Counted from the first letter of the stretch, positions 34,628-47,490 are shown. The stretch is 48,810 bases of DNA from Ilumatobacteraceae bacterium (GCA_025463265.1 JAOBWH010000091.1:1-48810), one strand, 5' to 3'. Notes: generated from the letters alone by a model not told the origin. Made by a program: numbers and translations.

Positions 34628-35686
34628 GTGGCGTTCGGGCTCTACCTCCACGTGCCCTTCTGCCGGCACCGGTGCGACTACTGCGCCTTCGCGACGTGGA
34701 CCGACCGGCTCCACCTCGAGGAGCGCTACCTCGCCGCGTGCGAGCGCCAGATCCGATCCGAGGCGCCGGCCCATCCGCCGGTCACCAGCGTGTTCGTGGG
34801 TGGCGGGACGCCCACCCTCGTCGACCCGCACCGCCTGGTGCACGTGCTCGGAGCCGTACCGCTGGTCCCAGGTGCCGAGGTCACCATCGAGTGCAACCCC
34901 GACGACCTCGACGCCGATCGCGCCCAGATCTACGCCGACGGCGGTGTCACCCGCATCTCGATCGGCGTGCAGTCGATGGACCCGGAGGTGCTGGTCACCC
35001 TGGGGCGCGAGCACGATCGCGCCAACGTCCGTCGTGCCGTGGAGGCTGCGCGCGCTGCGGGCCTCGCCATCAACATCGACCTCGTGTACGGCGCGGCGGG
35101 CGAGACGCTCGGGCAGTGGGAGGCCACCCTCGAGGCGGCCATCGCCCTCGACCCGCACCACATCAGCGCCTACGCCCTCACCGTCGAGGCCGGCACCCCG
35201 CTCGCCGCTGATCCGGCCCGCCACCCCGACGATGACATCCAGGCCGACGAGTACCAGCTGGCCACGCAGCGGCTCGGCGCCGCCGGCTACGACTGGTACG
35301 AGATCTCGAACTGGTCCAAGCCCGGGCACGAGTGCCGTCACAACCACCTGTACTGGTCCGGTGGCGAGTACCTGGCCGTCGGGTGTGCGGCGCACGGCCA
35401 CGTCGGGGGTCGCCGGTACTGGAACCACCGCACCCCCGAGCGCTACCTCGCCGCCATCGAGGAGGGCCGCTCGCCGGAGTCGGGGAGCGAGGAGCTCGAC
35501 GAGGACGGCCGCCGGGTCGAGCACCTGCAGCTGGCCATCCGAACCCGCACCGGGGTCCCCGCCGCCGACGTGCCCGACGGGTTCGTCGACCAGCTCGAGG
35601 GCCTGGTGGAGCGCCGCGGCGACCGGGTGGTGCTGACCACCGAGGGACGCCTGCTCGCCAACGAGGTCGCCATCCGCCTGGAGTGA
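34628..35686 (+). CDS. hemW: Radical SAM haem chaperone HemW-like protein
   Basis: Radical SAM protein of the HemW/HemN-like family, 352 residues. Cys12, Cys16 and Cys19 (FCRHRCDYCAF) bind the 4Fe-4S cluster; GGGTPTLV and ISIGVQSMDPEVLVTLGREH, then INIDLVYGAAGET are typical core motifs, and the C-terminal HemW domain includes YWSGGEYLAVGCAAHGH. HemW transfers haem to respiratory proteins and is not a true coproporphyrinogen oxidase. GTG 34628 (MAFGLYLHVPFC) is chosen since TATCCT ends 6 nt upstream; the long upstream extension is not conserved. Confidence 0.92.
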   Translation: MAFGLYLHVPFCRHRCDYCAFATWTDRLHLEERYLAACERQIRSEAPAHPPVTSVFVGGGTPTLVDPHRLVHVLGAVPLVPGAEVTIECNPDDLDADRAQIYADGGVTRISIGVQSMDPEVLVTLGREHDRANVRRAVEAARAAGLAINIDLVYGAAGETLGQWEATLEAAIALDPHHISAYALTVEAGTPLAADPARHPDDDIQADEYQLATQRLGAAGYDWYEISNWSKPGHECRHNHLYWSGGEYLAVGCAAHGHVGGRRYWNHRTPERYLAAIEEGRSPESGSEELDEDGRRVEHLQLAIRTRTGVPAADVPDGFVDQLEGLVERRGDRVVLTTEGRLLANEVAIRLE

Positions 35687-35690
35687 TGCC

Positions 35691-36383
35691 TCAGCTGAGC
35701 AGGTCGACCAGCTCGGTGAGCGAGGCCATGCGCTCGCAGTCGGCGTCGGCGCGGATGCCGAGCGGGTCGATGAGGATGGGGCGGACGCCAGCGGCGCGAG
35801 CGCCGCGCACGTCGTACTGGTAGGCGTCGCCCACGTGGACCGCCCGGTCCGGCGTGGCGCCCACGAGGTCGAGGGCGTGGTGGAAGATCGCCGGGTCCGG
35901 CTTGGCGACCCCGACCGCCCCGGAGTCGACGATGGCGAACACCTCGACGCCGGCACCCGGACCCACCTGGAGCAGGCCGGCTTCGGCCAGGACCTGGTCG
36001 ACGGTGCCGTCGGCGTTCGACACGATGACGATCGGCACCCCGGTGGCGGCGATGGCGGCAAGGCCCTCGGCCGCCCACGGCAGCGCCTGGCGCCACAGGC
36101 CGGAGGTGTGCCACAGGCCCTGGAGCACCTCGGCGGCGGCCAGCAGGGAGGCCTCATCGACGCCGACGTGGGCGGCGTAGGCGCGGTGGTAGTCGTCGAA
36201 CACCTCGGGCTCGGCCTCGGCGAGATCGATGGCCTGCACCCCGCGGTAGTGGGCCTCGAACAACCGGGTGGGGTCGACCTCGAACCCGGCGGCACCGAAC
36301 CGTTCGCAGATGACCTCGTGGGCCGGGACCACCAGCACCCCACCGGCATCGAGGAGCACCACGTCGACGTTCAGGTCGGTCAT
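35691..36383 (-). CDS. HAD family hydrolase
   Basis: Haloacid dehalogenase-like phosphatase of 230 residues. Motif I is VVLLDAGGVL with the nucleophile Asp and Gly at +2, motif II is IVSNADG, motif III is AKPDPAIF, and motif IV is VHVGDAYQYDVRGARAAG. The helical cap lies between motifs I and II. Substrate unknown; the layout suits small phosphate esters. The ATG at 36383 has TACGTT ending 7 nt upstream and no ribosome site. It converges with hemW, whose stop is 4 bp away, and is divergent from the DUF998 gene. Confidence 0.9.
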   Translation of the reverse strand: MTDLNVDVVLLDAGGVLVVPAHEVICERFGAAGFEVDPTRLFEAHYRGVQAIDLAEAEPEVFDDYHRAYAAHVGVDEASLLAAAEVLQGLWHTSGLWRQALPWAAEGLAAIAATGVPIVIVSNADGTVDQVLAEAGLLQVGPGAGVEVFAIVDSGAVGVAKPDPAIFHHALDLVGATPDRAVHVGDAYQYDVRGARAAGVRPILIDPLGIRADADCERMASLTELVDLLS

Positions 36384-36390
36384 GCCCCCG

Positions 36391-36413
36391 AACGTAGACC
36401 GCAGCGGTAGCGT
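36391..36413. promoter_or_regulatory. Back-to-back leaderless promoters of the HAD and DUF998 genes
   Basis: In the 36-bp gap, TACGTT (minus strand, 36391-36396) ends 7 nt before the HAD ATG and TAGCGT (plus strand, 36408-36413) ends 6 nt before the DUF998 ATG. Both fit TANNNT and neither start has a ribosome site. Confidence 0.55.
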
Positions 36414-36419
36414 CGCCGG

Positions 36420-37055
36420 ATGGGGTCCGGGAGGGGAGGGGTCGAGGCGCTTCGCACCACCCGTCCGTGGTCGGCGCTGGGCCTGGTGGCCGGGCCGGCG
36501 GCCTTCATCGGTGGCTGGGTGGTCGGAGGGGGCCGGACGCCGGACTACTCGCCCATCAACGACGCGATCAGCCGCATCGCCGCGGTGGGGGCACCCGACC
36601 GGGACCTGATGACCGCGGCGTTCGTGGCCTACGGGGCCTCGGTGCTCGTCGGTTCGACCGCGCTGCGCACGTCGCCGCTGCGCCGGGTCTGGCCGCTGGC
36701 GGCGGTGAACGGCGTCGCGACCATCGCCGTCGCCGCCCTGCCGCTGGAGCACTCGTCGTCGATGGACACCTGGCACGGGGTGGCCGCCGGGGTCGGGTAC
36801 GTCTCCATCGCTGCGCTCCAGCTGGCATCGGCCCACCCCCTCCGGGAGACCGGGCACGACCGGGCGGCCGCCCTCGCCGTCGCCGGCGGCCTGGTGACCG
36901 GCGCCGCCCTGGTGGCCACGACGGTGAGCGACGCCAACGGCTTGTTCCAGCGCCTCGGCCTCACGGTCGGCGACGTCTGGCTCATCGCCGCCGGCCTCGC
37001 CCTGTTCCGAGCCGGGCGGGCCGGTCAGCCCGGCAAGGCCGCCCGCCGGACCTGA
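36420..37055 (+). CDS. DUF998 family membrane protein
   Basis: A 211-residue polytopic membrane protein, about six helices, matching the DUF998 group. The most typical segment is DYSPINDAISRIAAVGAPDR in the first outside loop. Helices include GLVAGPAAFIGGWVVG, AAFVAYGASVLVGS, VNGVATIAVAALPL, VAAGVGYVSIAALQLA and VGDVWLIAAGLALF. The function of the family is unknown. The ATG at 36420 is leaderless-type. It converges with ettA, 41 bp away. Confidence 0.85.
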   Translation: MGSGRGGVEALRTTRPWSALGLVAGPAAFIGGWVVGGGRTPDYSPINDAISRIAAVGAPDRDLMTAAFVAYGASVLVGSTALRTSPLRRVWPLAAVNGVATIAVAALPLEHSSSMDTWHGVAAGVGYVSIAALQLASAHPLRETGHDRAAALAVAGGLVTGAALVATTVSDANGLFQRLGLTVGDVWLIAAGLALFRAGRAGQPGKAARRT

Positions 37056-37096
37056 CGCCGGTCCCGGTGACCTGCGGCCCGGGACCGGTCGCCCAC

Positions 37097-37909
37097 CTAG
37101 CGGGACAGCTTCTTGTAGGCGATGCGGTGCGGCTGGTCGGCCTCGGCGCCGAGCTCCTTCTTGCGGAAGGCCTCGTACTCGGAGAAGTTGCCCTCGAACC
37201 AGCGGACCTGGGAGTCGCCCTCGAACGCCAGCATGTGGGTAGCGATGCGGTCGAGGAACCAACGGTCGTGGGAGATGACCACGGCGCACCCGGCGTAGGC
37301 CTCCAGCGCCTCTTCGAGCGCACGGAGCGTGTCGACGTCGAGGTCGTTGGTGGGCTCGTCGAGGAGCAGGACGTTGCCGCCCTCCTTGAGGAGCTTGGCC
37401 AGGTGCACCCGGTTGCGCTCGCCGCCGGAGAGCACGCCCACGGCCTTCTGCTGGTCGGAGCCGGTGAAGTTGAACGACGCCACGTAGGCCCGGCCGTGGA
37501 TCTCCCGGCCGCCGACGACGAGGTCGTCCTTGCCGCCGGTGATCTCCTCGTAGACGGTCTTGGTGTCGTCGAGGCTGTCCCGGCTCTGGTCGACGTAGGC
37601 CAGCTGCACGGTGGAGCCCACCGTGATCGAGCCCGCGTCGGGCTGCTCCTGGCCGGTGAGCATCTTGAACAGGGTGGTCTTGCCGGCGCCGTTCGGGCCG
37701 ATGATGCCGACGATGCCGGCCTTCGGCAACGAGAACGACAGGTCCTCGATGAGGAGCTTCTCGCCGAAGCCCTTGTTGAGGCCCTCGACCCCGATGACCT
37801 GGTCGCCGAGGCGGTCGCCCGACGGGATGAAGATCTGGAGCTTGGCGTCGCGGCCCTCGGCCTGCTTCGACTCCTCGAGCAGCTTGTCGTAGGCCGCGAG
37901 GCGGGCCAT
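37097..37909 (-). CDS. ettA: EttA-type ABC-F ATPase, C-terminal half (ABC2)
   Basis: Second half of EttA, the ABC-F protein that gates the 70S initiation complex according to ATP level. These 270 residues hold the end of the inter-domain linker and a complete ABC domain: Walker A GPNGAGKT (71-78), signature LSGGE (160-164), Walker B LLLDEP (181-186), then the [14 protein letters not shown] switch and the usual end [10 protein letters not shown]. It is in the same frame as the N-terminal half and separated from it only by TAG-GGC. The ATG lies where homologues have a lysine. No strong ribosome site precedes it, so expression would need reinitiation, readthrough or nonsense suppression. Automated pipelines may call the whole gene a pseudogene. 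Confidence 0.8.
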   Translation of the reverse strand: MARLAAYDKLLEESKQAEGRDAKLQIFIPSGDRLGDQVIGVEGLNKGFGEKLLIEDLSFSLPKAGIVGIIGPNGAGKTTLFKMLTGQEQPDAGSITVGSTVQLAYVDQSRDSLDDTKTVYEEITGGKDDLVVGGREIHGRAYVASFNFTGSDQQKAVGVLSGGERNRVHLAKLLKEGGNVLLLDEPTNDLDVDTLRALEEALEAYAGCAVVISHDRWFLDRIATHMLAFEGDSQVRWFEGNFSEYEAFRKKELGAEADQPHRIAYKKLSR

Positions 37910-37912
37910 GCC

Positions 37913-37915
<3 letters not shown>
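37907..37915 (-). other. In-frame stop/restart junction TAG-GGC-ATG inside ettA
   Basis: Read on the minus strand, the linker codons are AAG GCC CGC CAG TCG, then TAG GGC ATG GCC CGC CTC. In EttA homologues as I recall them the segment reads roughly K-(A/G)-R-Q-(S/A)-K-x-K-A-R-L, so TAG and ATG each stand where an AAG lysine codon is expected, each one substitution away from AAG. Confidence 0.85.
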
Positions 37916-38773
<858 letters not shown>

Positions 38774-38829
38774 GGGGGCGGACCTCCTGCGCTGAGCGGG
38801 GGCCGGGGGAGCCCGGCCGGCGCTTGATC

Positions 38830-39720
38830 CTAGGAGGTCAGCGGCTGGCGGCCGTCGGGGAGGAACAGCCAGTTGACGTACCGGTTGTTCGGGTCGCCGT
38901 CGATGCGGTCGCGGGCGACGGGCCCATCGGCGCCGAGCCACCAGGTGCGGTACCCCCAGCCGTCGACGAGGGCCTGCAGCCGGTCCTCGGTCCGCCCGGC
39001 CAGCACCTCGCAGAAGATCACGGGCTGGTCGCGCCCGACGGTCTCGTGGAGGCCCCGGAGCACGTCGGGCTCGGTGGACTCGGTGTCGATCTTGATGAGG
39101 TCGACGGTCCGGCCGGCGAGGCGCTCGGCGACCACCGCGTCGCCCCGGGCGACGGTGACGGTGCGGGCGACGCTGCCCGGACGGAACTCGGCGTTCAGGG
39201 AGGAGTCGCCCTCGCTGGCCGACTCGTGGAACTCGGCGGTGCCATCGTGGTCGGACAGGGCGGCCTCGATCACCTCGATGCGGTCGCCGACCAGGGCGGC
39301 GTTCGCGCTGATGTTGTGGCGCATGCGCTCGAGCTGGCGGAGCCCGGGCTCGAAGGCCAAGATCCGCGCCTCGGGACTGACCGCCGCCGCGAAGATCGAG
39401 TACACGCCGTCCGCCGCGCCGATGTCGAGCACCGACGAAGCCCCGGCGGCGTACCGGACGAAGAGGGGGAGCGTGTCCGCCTCGTACTCGCCGGTCCAGT
39501 AGAGCTCCCGGAGGGTGCCCTCGAGCTGCAGCGTGATGGGGTGCCGGTCGAGCAGCTTGTGGGTGAAGTCAGCGCCCGACGGCGGGATCTTCTTGGTCAC
39601 CTTCAGGTACATCCGGTGGCGCGTGTCCTCGGACAGGGCCGGGTTCGTGTTCACCCAGCGCAGCGCCGACGCGACCGCCGGTGCCTGCAACGCCCGCTTC
39701 GCGATCTGCTTCGCGCTCAC
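38830..39720 (-). CDS. FkbM family methyltransferase
   Basis: SAM-dependent methyltransferase of 296 residues. Motif I is SVLDIGAADGVYSIFAA, followed by ILAFEPGLRQLERMRHNISAN; the FkbM-specific segment is DLIKIDTESTEPDVLRGLHE. The family methylates hydroxyl groups of sugars and polyketides; members scattered in genomes often act on cell-surface glycans. Target unknown. The residues before the fold (about 1-70: KQIAKRALQAPAVASALRWV) are helical. GTG 39720 is chosen since GAGGGGGAATGGGG lies upstream and the longer frame is not conserved-looking. It is divergent from kgd. Confidence 0.88.
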   Translation of the reverse strand: MSAKQIAKRALQAPAVASALRWVNTNPALSEDTRHRMYLKVTKKIPPSGADFTHKLLDRHPITLQLEGTLRELYWTGEYEADTLPLFVRYAAGASSVLDIGAADGVYSIFAAAVSPEARILAFEPGLRQLERMRHNISANAALVGDRIEVIEAALSDHDGTAEFHESASEGDSSLNAEFRPGSVARTVTVARGDAVVAERLAGRTVDLIKIDTESTEPDVLRGLHETVGRDQPVIFCEVLAGRTEDRLQALVDGWGYRTWWLGADGPVARDRIDGDPNNRYVNWLFLPDGRQPLTS

Positions 39721-39838
39721 CTGACCCCATTCCCCCTCGGGTCCAGCGGACCGCTCTCGCGCCGATGTTAGCGATCGGCGCCGAACTCCTGGATCGGCAG
39801 GTCTGAGCCGGAGGGACCTCTCGTTAGGATCGACGGTG

Positions 39839-43507
<3,669 letters not shown>

Positions 43508-43523
43508 GCGAGGTTTCGCCCGG

Positions 43524-44081
43524 ATGTCGATCGGCACGCCGCCCACCGGAGACCCTGAGGCGCGGCGCGGGGCGAAGGACTGGCTGCTGTCGCCGCGGGT
43601 GGACCAGCACGACGGGCGCATGGTGATCCGCTACGCCGGTGTCGTGGTGGTCGGGTGGATCGGCCTGGCGTTGGCCGGCCTGGTGTTCGGCTTCCGGTCG
43701 GCGGGCGGCGATGATGCCCAGGCGGGCTTCATCGGGTTCGGGCTCGGGGTCATCTGCGCGTTCGTCGCCTGGTTCGCCGCCCGGCCGGTGGTGGTCGCGG
43801 ACCGGTCCGGGCTGGAGGTGCTCCCGCTGTTCGGGACCCGCACCGCGATCGGGTGGAGCGAGGTGCAGGGCATCGCGGTGCGTCGGGTTCGAGCCGCTCG
43901 TGGCCGGGGCGAGGCGCTGCTCATCGAGGCGTCCGACGACCGCGAGATCAGGGTCGACGGGCTCTGGGTCGGGCTGACCGGCGGAGCCCTGAGCCAGATC
44001 GAGCGGCAGATCGGTGCGTTCGCCGGAGCCATCGGCGTCGTCCGACCGCTCGAGCCGGGTCCGGTCCCCGACGCCTGGTGA
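43524..44081 (+). CDS. Two-helix membrane protein with PH-like domain
   Basis: A 185-residue protein. A short soluble N-terminus (PEARRGAKDWLLSPRVDQHDGR) leads to two helices (YAGVVVVGWIGLALAGLVFGF and FIGFGLGVICAFVAWFAARP), followed by a beta-rich part like a bacterial PH domain (VVADRSGLEVLPLFGTRTAIGWSEVQGIAVRR; LLIEASDDREIRVDG) and a helix SQIERQIGAFAGAI. PH-like domains of this kind occur in many actinobacterial membrane proteins with unknown roles. The ATG is 14 nt after kgd, so it is probably co-transcribed with it. Confidence 0.7.
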   Translation: MSIGTPPTGDPEARRGAKDWLLSPRVDQHDGRMVIRYAGVVVVGWIGLALAGLVFGFRSAGGDDAQAGFIGFGLGVICAFVAWFAARPVVVADRSGLEVLPLFGTRTAIGWSEVQGIAVRRVRAARGRGEALLIEASDDREIRVDGLWVGLTGGALSQIERQIGAFAGAIGVVRPLEPGPVPDAW

Positions 44082-44127
44082 TCGCTGATCGCAGAAGCGC
44101 CGCAGGGCCCGGGTGTAGAAAAGGGCG

Positions 44128-44820
44128 GTGAGCGAGCAACCGGCGGCGGGCGAAGCGGAACCTGGGGCTCCGCCCGGAGTCGTTCCCCAGGCACCTGATC
44201 GCGTCGGCGTCCCGTGGGCGCGGCGGCCGTGGGACCCCCAGCCGGTCAGCCCCGAGCCTGGCGACTGGTGGGCGCCGGGTGCGGTGAACCCGCATCCGCC
44301 CGTCCGAGCGGTGGCCGGAGCCTCGTCCTACACCCCGCACGCCGGCCGCCGCATCGACAGCAGCGGGCCCTGGCGGGTCCTGGACCTGGGTGCGTCGGTG
44401 TCGCTCTCCTGCGGCCCGCCGACGCAGGAGCTGGTGTTCCTCGGCGTGCAGGTGCGACCTCGCCGCGACCGGACCGTGCTCACCGCCGACGGCGCCGGGC
44501 TGCACCTCGTGCCGGAGGGCGACGCCGGCGCGGAGCGCACCGTGGTCGGTTGGGGGCAGATCGCCCAGCTGGTGTCGGTGCGACCACCGGGGCTGGACAC
44601 CGAGGTCTGGCACGTCGAGCGGCTCGACGGGAGCCGGCTGCCGGTGGTGTCGGCGCCGCTGCCGGGCGGCCTCCGGGCGAGCCAGCTGCGGTCGATCGTG
44701 CAGGGGATCGCGGTCATCCCGACCCGCTTCGGCGGTCCGGCCGTGGCGGTCGACGGCGTGGTGGACACCAGCCCGGGCCGCTACGCCCGGCTGACCGCGC
44801 CACGCCGTGCACCTGCCTAG
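44128..44820 (+). CDS. Hypothetical protein with disordered N-terminus
   Basis: Unrecognised 230-residue protein. About 75 residues at the N-terminus are Pro/Glu/Ala-rich and probably disordered (PGAPPGVVPQAPDRVGVPWA). The rest alternates beta strands (LVFLGVQVRPRRDRTVLTAD; GLHLVPEG; VVGWGQIAQLVSVRP; VWHVERLDGSRLPVVSAPLP) and ends with one helix (RASQLRSIVQGIAVIP), a pattern like the PH-like part of the preceding protein but without membrane helices. GTG 44128 has AAAAGGG close upstream. It is transcribed 46 bp after the PH-like gene; the two may be a functional pair. Confidence 0.6.
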   Translation: MSEQPAAGEAEPGAPPGVVPQAPDRVGVPWARRPWDPQPVSPEPGDWWAPGAVNPHPPVRAVAGASSYTPHAGRRIDSSGPWRVLDLGASVSLSCGPPTQELVFLGVQVRPRRDRTVLTADGAGLHLVPEGDAGAERTVVGWGQIAQLVSVRPPGLDTEVWHVERLDGSRLPVVSAPLPGGLRASQLRSIVQGIAVIPTRFGGPAVAVDGVVDTSPGRYARLTAPRRAPA

Positions 44821-44828
44821 CCGGAACG

Positions 44829-44856
44829 AGAACGTGTTCTAGTCCGGGGCTAGGGT
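44829..44856 (+). promoter_or_regulatory. KstR-like operator and -10 box
   Basis: AGAACGTGTTCT at 44829-44840 is an inverted repeat AGAAC-N2-GTTCT; with flanks (GAGAACGTGTTCTA) it fits the KstR consensus TNNAACNNGTTNNA except at the first T. TAGGGT (44851-44856) is the -10 box, ending 6 nt before the amidohydrolase ATG, so the operator covers the -35 region and would suit a repressor. Confidence 0.5.
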
Positions 44857-44862
44857 CCGGCC

Positions 44863-45783
44863 ATGCCCGAACCGACCGGCAACGCCGCCTTCGACGCCGC
44901 CCGCGCGGGGGGCGTGACCGACACCTTCCTCTCGTTCCCCGACGTCCGGGAGGCCAAGGCCAAGGTCTACGACTACATCCGCAAGGCGTCTCTGGACAAG
45001 GAGACCCAGACGATGGAGATGCCGGCCGGGTACATGTTCAAGGACATCCCGACCTACGACGAGATCGACGATCCGCTCGAGCTGGTGCTCGCCGAGATGG
45101 AGCGGTTCCACATCACCCGCTTCTTGACCAACGTGACCGAGAAGGATCTCGCCAAGCGGGCGCTCACCGATCACCCCGACAAGTTCTGGGGGATCCTCAA
45201 CGTCGACCCGAACACCGGCATGGAGGCGCTCCGCCAGATCGACAAGGCGGTGGAGACGTGGGGCCATCAGCTCAAGTCGGTGCACGTCTGGGGGACGGCG
45301 CTGCTCCCGCAGGTGCCGCTCGACGACAAGAAGATGTACCCGATCTACGCCAAGTGCGTGGAGGCCGGGCTGCCGATCGTCGTGTACGCCGGCGTCCCAG
45401 GGCCGAGGCTGCCGATGGGTGCCCAGCTCCCGATGCAGCTCGACGAGGTCTGCTGGTTCTTCCCCGAGCTGAAGATCGTGACCCGCCACGGCGCCGAGCC
45501 GTGGACCGAGCTCATGGTGAAGCTGCTGCTCAAGTGGCCGAACCTCTACTACTCGACCTCGGCCTTCGCGCCGAAGCACTACCCGAAGGACATCATCGAC
45601 TTCGCCAACACCCGGGGGAGCGACAAGATCATGTTCGCCGGGTACTGGGCGGCCGGGCTCACGCTCGACCGCATCTTCGCCGAGCTGCCCACCGTGCCGT
45701 TCCGCGACGAGGTGTGGCCGAAGTTCCTCCGGGAGAACGCCGAGCGGGTCTTCGGCGGCGCACCGCACCCGTACCCCGCCTGA
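44863..45783 (+). CDS. Amidohydrolase family protein (ACMSD-like fold), N-terminal metal motif missing
   Basis: TIM-barrel protein of 306 residues similar to the amidohydrolase-2 family of decarboxylases and hydrolases. Seen: LVLAEMERFHITRFLTNV, WGILNVDPNTGMEALRQI, LKSVHVWGTALLPQVPLDD, YPIYAKCVEAGLPIVVYAGV, VTRHGAEPWTELMVKLL, NLYYSTSAFAPKHYPKDII and IMFAGYWAAGLTLDRIF. The usual N-terminal HxH metal motif is not present (TDTFLSFPD there instead), and the late GSDxP motif is GYWAAG, so metal binding is doubtful. The reaction is unknown. The ATG is leaderless-type behind a KstR-like operator, hinting at sterol or lipid catabolism. Confidence 0.75.
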   Translation: MPEPTGNAAFDAARAGGVTDTFLSFPDVREAKAKVYDYIRKASLDKETQTMEMPAGYMFKDIPTYDEIDDPLELVLAEMERFHITRFLTNVTEKDLAKRALTDHPDKFWGILNVDPNTGMEALRQIDKAVETWGHQLKSVHVWGTALLPQVPLDDKKMYPIYAKCVEAGLPIVVYAGVPGPRLPMGAQLPMQLDEVCWFFPELKIVTRHGAEPWTELMVKLLLKWPNLYYSTSAFAPKHYPKDIIDFANTRGSDKIMFAGYWAAGLTLDRIFAELPTVPFRDEVWPKFLRENAERVFGGAPHPYPA

Positions 45784-45795
45784 TCAGGGCACGGC

Positions 45796-47445
45796 TCAGC
45801 GGTCCTCGGGCGCGATGGCGAACACGAACGTGGCGTAGGGGCGGGCTCCCGACACGCTGCCCGCCGTACCGGCGAACACGTAGTCGTCCGTGTGCACCAG
45901 CGTGAGCCGCTCGCCGACGCCCCTTCCGAGGAGGCCGTCGGCCAGGTCGCGCATCTCCGGGTCGTCGCCGTCGACGACGTCGCCGTGGTTGGCGAGGTGG
46001 GTGATGCCCGCGTCGCGCAGGAACGCGGCGGTGGCCTCGGTGCCCTGGTCTCGGGCCTCGTTCCACTCGTAGGAGTTCACGAGGCCGTCGAGGTTGATCA
46101 CGGGACGGCCGGCGAAGTAGCCGAGCGCGCCGGCGTCGAACGAACCGACGACCGCGTCGGCCGGCAGGTTGGCGTCGATCCACTCGCCGGCGGCTCGGTC
46201 GCCGATCTGGGCGCTGACCTGCTCGCGGTCCGTGAAGCTCCGAACCTGGTAGAGCCCGCCGAGCAGGAGCGGGATGATGAACACCGATGAGACCGCCACG
46301 GGGCGCCATGCGGCGGAGGGGTCATCGAGCGGCCGCTCCACCACGGCGCTCTCGGCCATGTCGGACGCGGCGTGCAGGAGCGTGGCGGCGATCCACAGCA
46401 TCTGGGGCGCGAAGTGCCAGAGGTACACCTCGCTGGTGAGCACGAGGTCGTACGCCGTCAGCAGGACCAGGCCGGCCGGATACCAGGCGGTGCGGGCGAA
46501 CCAGGCCTTCGTGCGGGGGAACTGCGCAGACGGCGTCCGGGCAGCGCGGAACCCCGCGACGGCGATGCCCACCGTCGCGAGCACGCAGAGGGCGAGCACC
46601 ACGGCCTTCGGCCCATCGAGGGGGACCCGCTTCACCTCGCCGCTGATCTGCATGGGATGGCCGACGATGATCAGGTTCGACACGAGGTAGGCGGAGCCGG
46701 TGACGGCGAGGGCGGCGACCACCCCGACGAGGCGACGGTCGATGCCGCGGTTGCGGACGGCGAGCCAGGCGATCAGGACACCGATCCAGAGCACCGCGTC
46801 GGTGCGGGCCAAGAAGCTGAGGCACAGGAGCACGGCCAACGGCACCGGCCGTTCGAGGGGGTTGCCGTCGGTCCGCACCGCCAGGGCCAGCACGAGGGCG
46901 CCGAGCAGGGCGACGAGCCCGGATTCCATGCCGTTGACGAACAGCTTCAGCACGTAGGGGTTGGCGGCAACCAGGAACCAGACGATGGAGACGAGCACGG
47001 TGCAGCGGCGCCGGGTGGTGGTCGCATCGGGCCGGTCGGCGAGCCGGGTCCACCCGGTGCGCGACGCGGTGTCGGCCAGCACCCACAGCGCCGCGGCCCA
47101 GAGGGCGAGCTGGGCGACGAGGATGGCCCGCACCGCTGCCAGGTCGTCGAGCCCGACGGCGGAGAAGACCGTGCAGACCAGCAGCCAGAGCGGGTGGTAG
47201 CCGTTCGTGGCGTTGAGGCCGTCGAACGACGATCCCCGGCCCTCGGCGACGTTGCGGGCGATGCCGAAGTAGTACCAGGCGTCGTCGAACGTGATGGTGT
47301 GCGGCAGCGGCCCCCACAGGACCAGGACCGGGAGCCACACGGCCGCCACCGCCACCGAGGTGGTGCGCAGCGCCCGGCGGGGGTCGTCGAGGAAACCGGT
47401 CGGCACGCCGTCACGGTAGGTGCTTGCAACGGTGGTGTGACGCAT
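45796..47445 (-). CDS. Polytopic GT-C-type glycosyltransferase-like membrane protein
   Basis: A 549-residue integral membrane protein with about 10-11 helices. After the first helix (SVAVAAVWLPVLVLWG) comes TITFDDAWYYFGIARNVAEG and NATNGYHPLWLL, the acidic first-loop motif of GT-C/GT39-like enzymes, which use lipid-linked sugars outside the membrane. The last 150 residues form a soluble outside domain (VVGSFDAGALGYFAGRPVIN; WNEARDQGTEATAAFLRDAG). Such proteins glycosylate proteins, lipids or wall polymers; the acceptor is unknown. ATG 47445 (MRHTTVASTYRDG) is chosen with GGGAA close upstream. It is divergent from the ferritin-like gene across a palindromic site. Confidence 0.8.
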   Translation of the reverse strand: MRHTTVASTYRDGVPTGFLDDPRRALRTTSVAVAAVWLPVLVLWGPLPHTITFDDAWYYFGIARNVAEGRGSSFDGLNATNGYHPLWLLVCTVFSAVGLDDLAAVRAILVAQLALWAAALWVLADTASRTGWTRLADRPDATTTRRRCTVLVSIVWFLVAANPYVLKLFVNGMESGLVALLGALVLALAVRTDGNPLERPVPLAVLLCLSFLARTDAVLWIGVLIAWLAVRNRGIDRRLVGVVAALAVTGSAYLVSNLIIVGHPMQISGEVKRVPLDGPKAVVLALCVLATVGIAVAGFRAARTPSAQFPRTKAWFARTAWYPAGLVLLTAYDLVLTSEVYLWHFAPQMLWIAATLLHAASDMAESAVVERPLDDPSAAWRPVAVSSVFIIPLLLGGLYQVRSFTDREQVSAQIGDRAAGEWIDANLPADAVVGSFDAGALGYFAGRPVINLDGLVNSYEWNEARDQGTEATAAFLRDAGITHLANHGDVVDGDDPEMRDLADGLLGRGVGERLTLVHTDDYVFAGTAGSVSGARPYATFVFAIAPEDR

Positions 47446-47474
47446 GGCCTGTTCCCAAAGCGGCCTGGACCTGC

Positions 47475-47490
47475 GATAACGGTTGTTATC
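47475..47490. promoter_or_regulatory. Palindromic operator candidate GATAAC-GGTT-GTTATC
   Basis: A perfect 6-4-6 inverted repeat in the 103-bp gap between the divergent GT-C-like and ferritin-like genes, 30 nt from one start and 58 nt from the other. It is AT-rich for this sequence and placed to control both. The cognate regulator is unknown. Confidence 0.55.
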
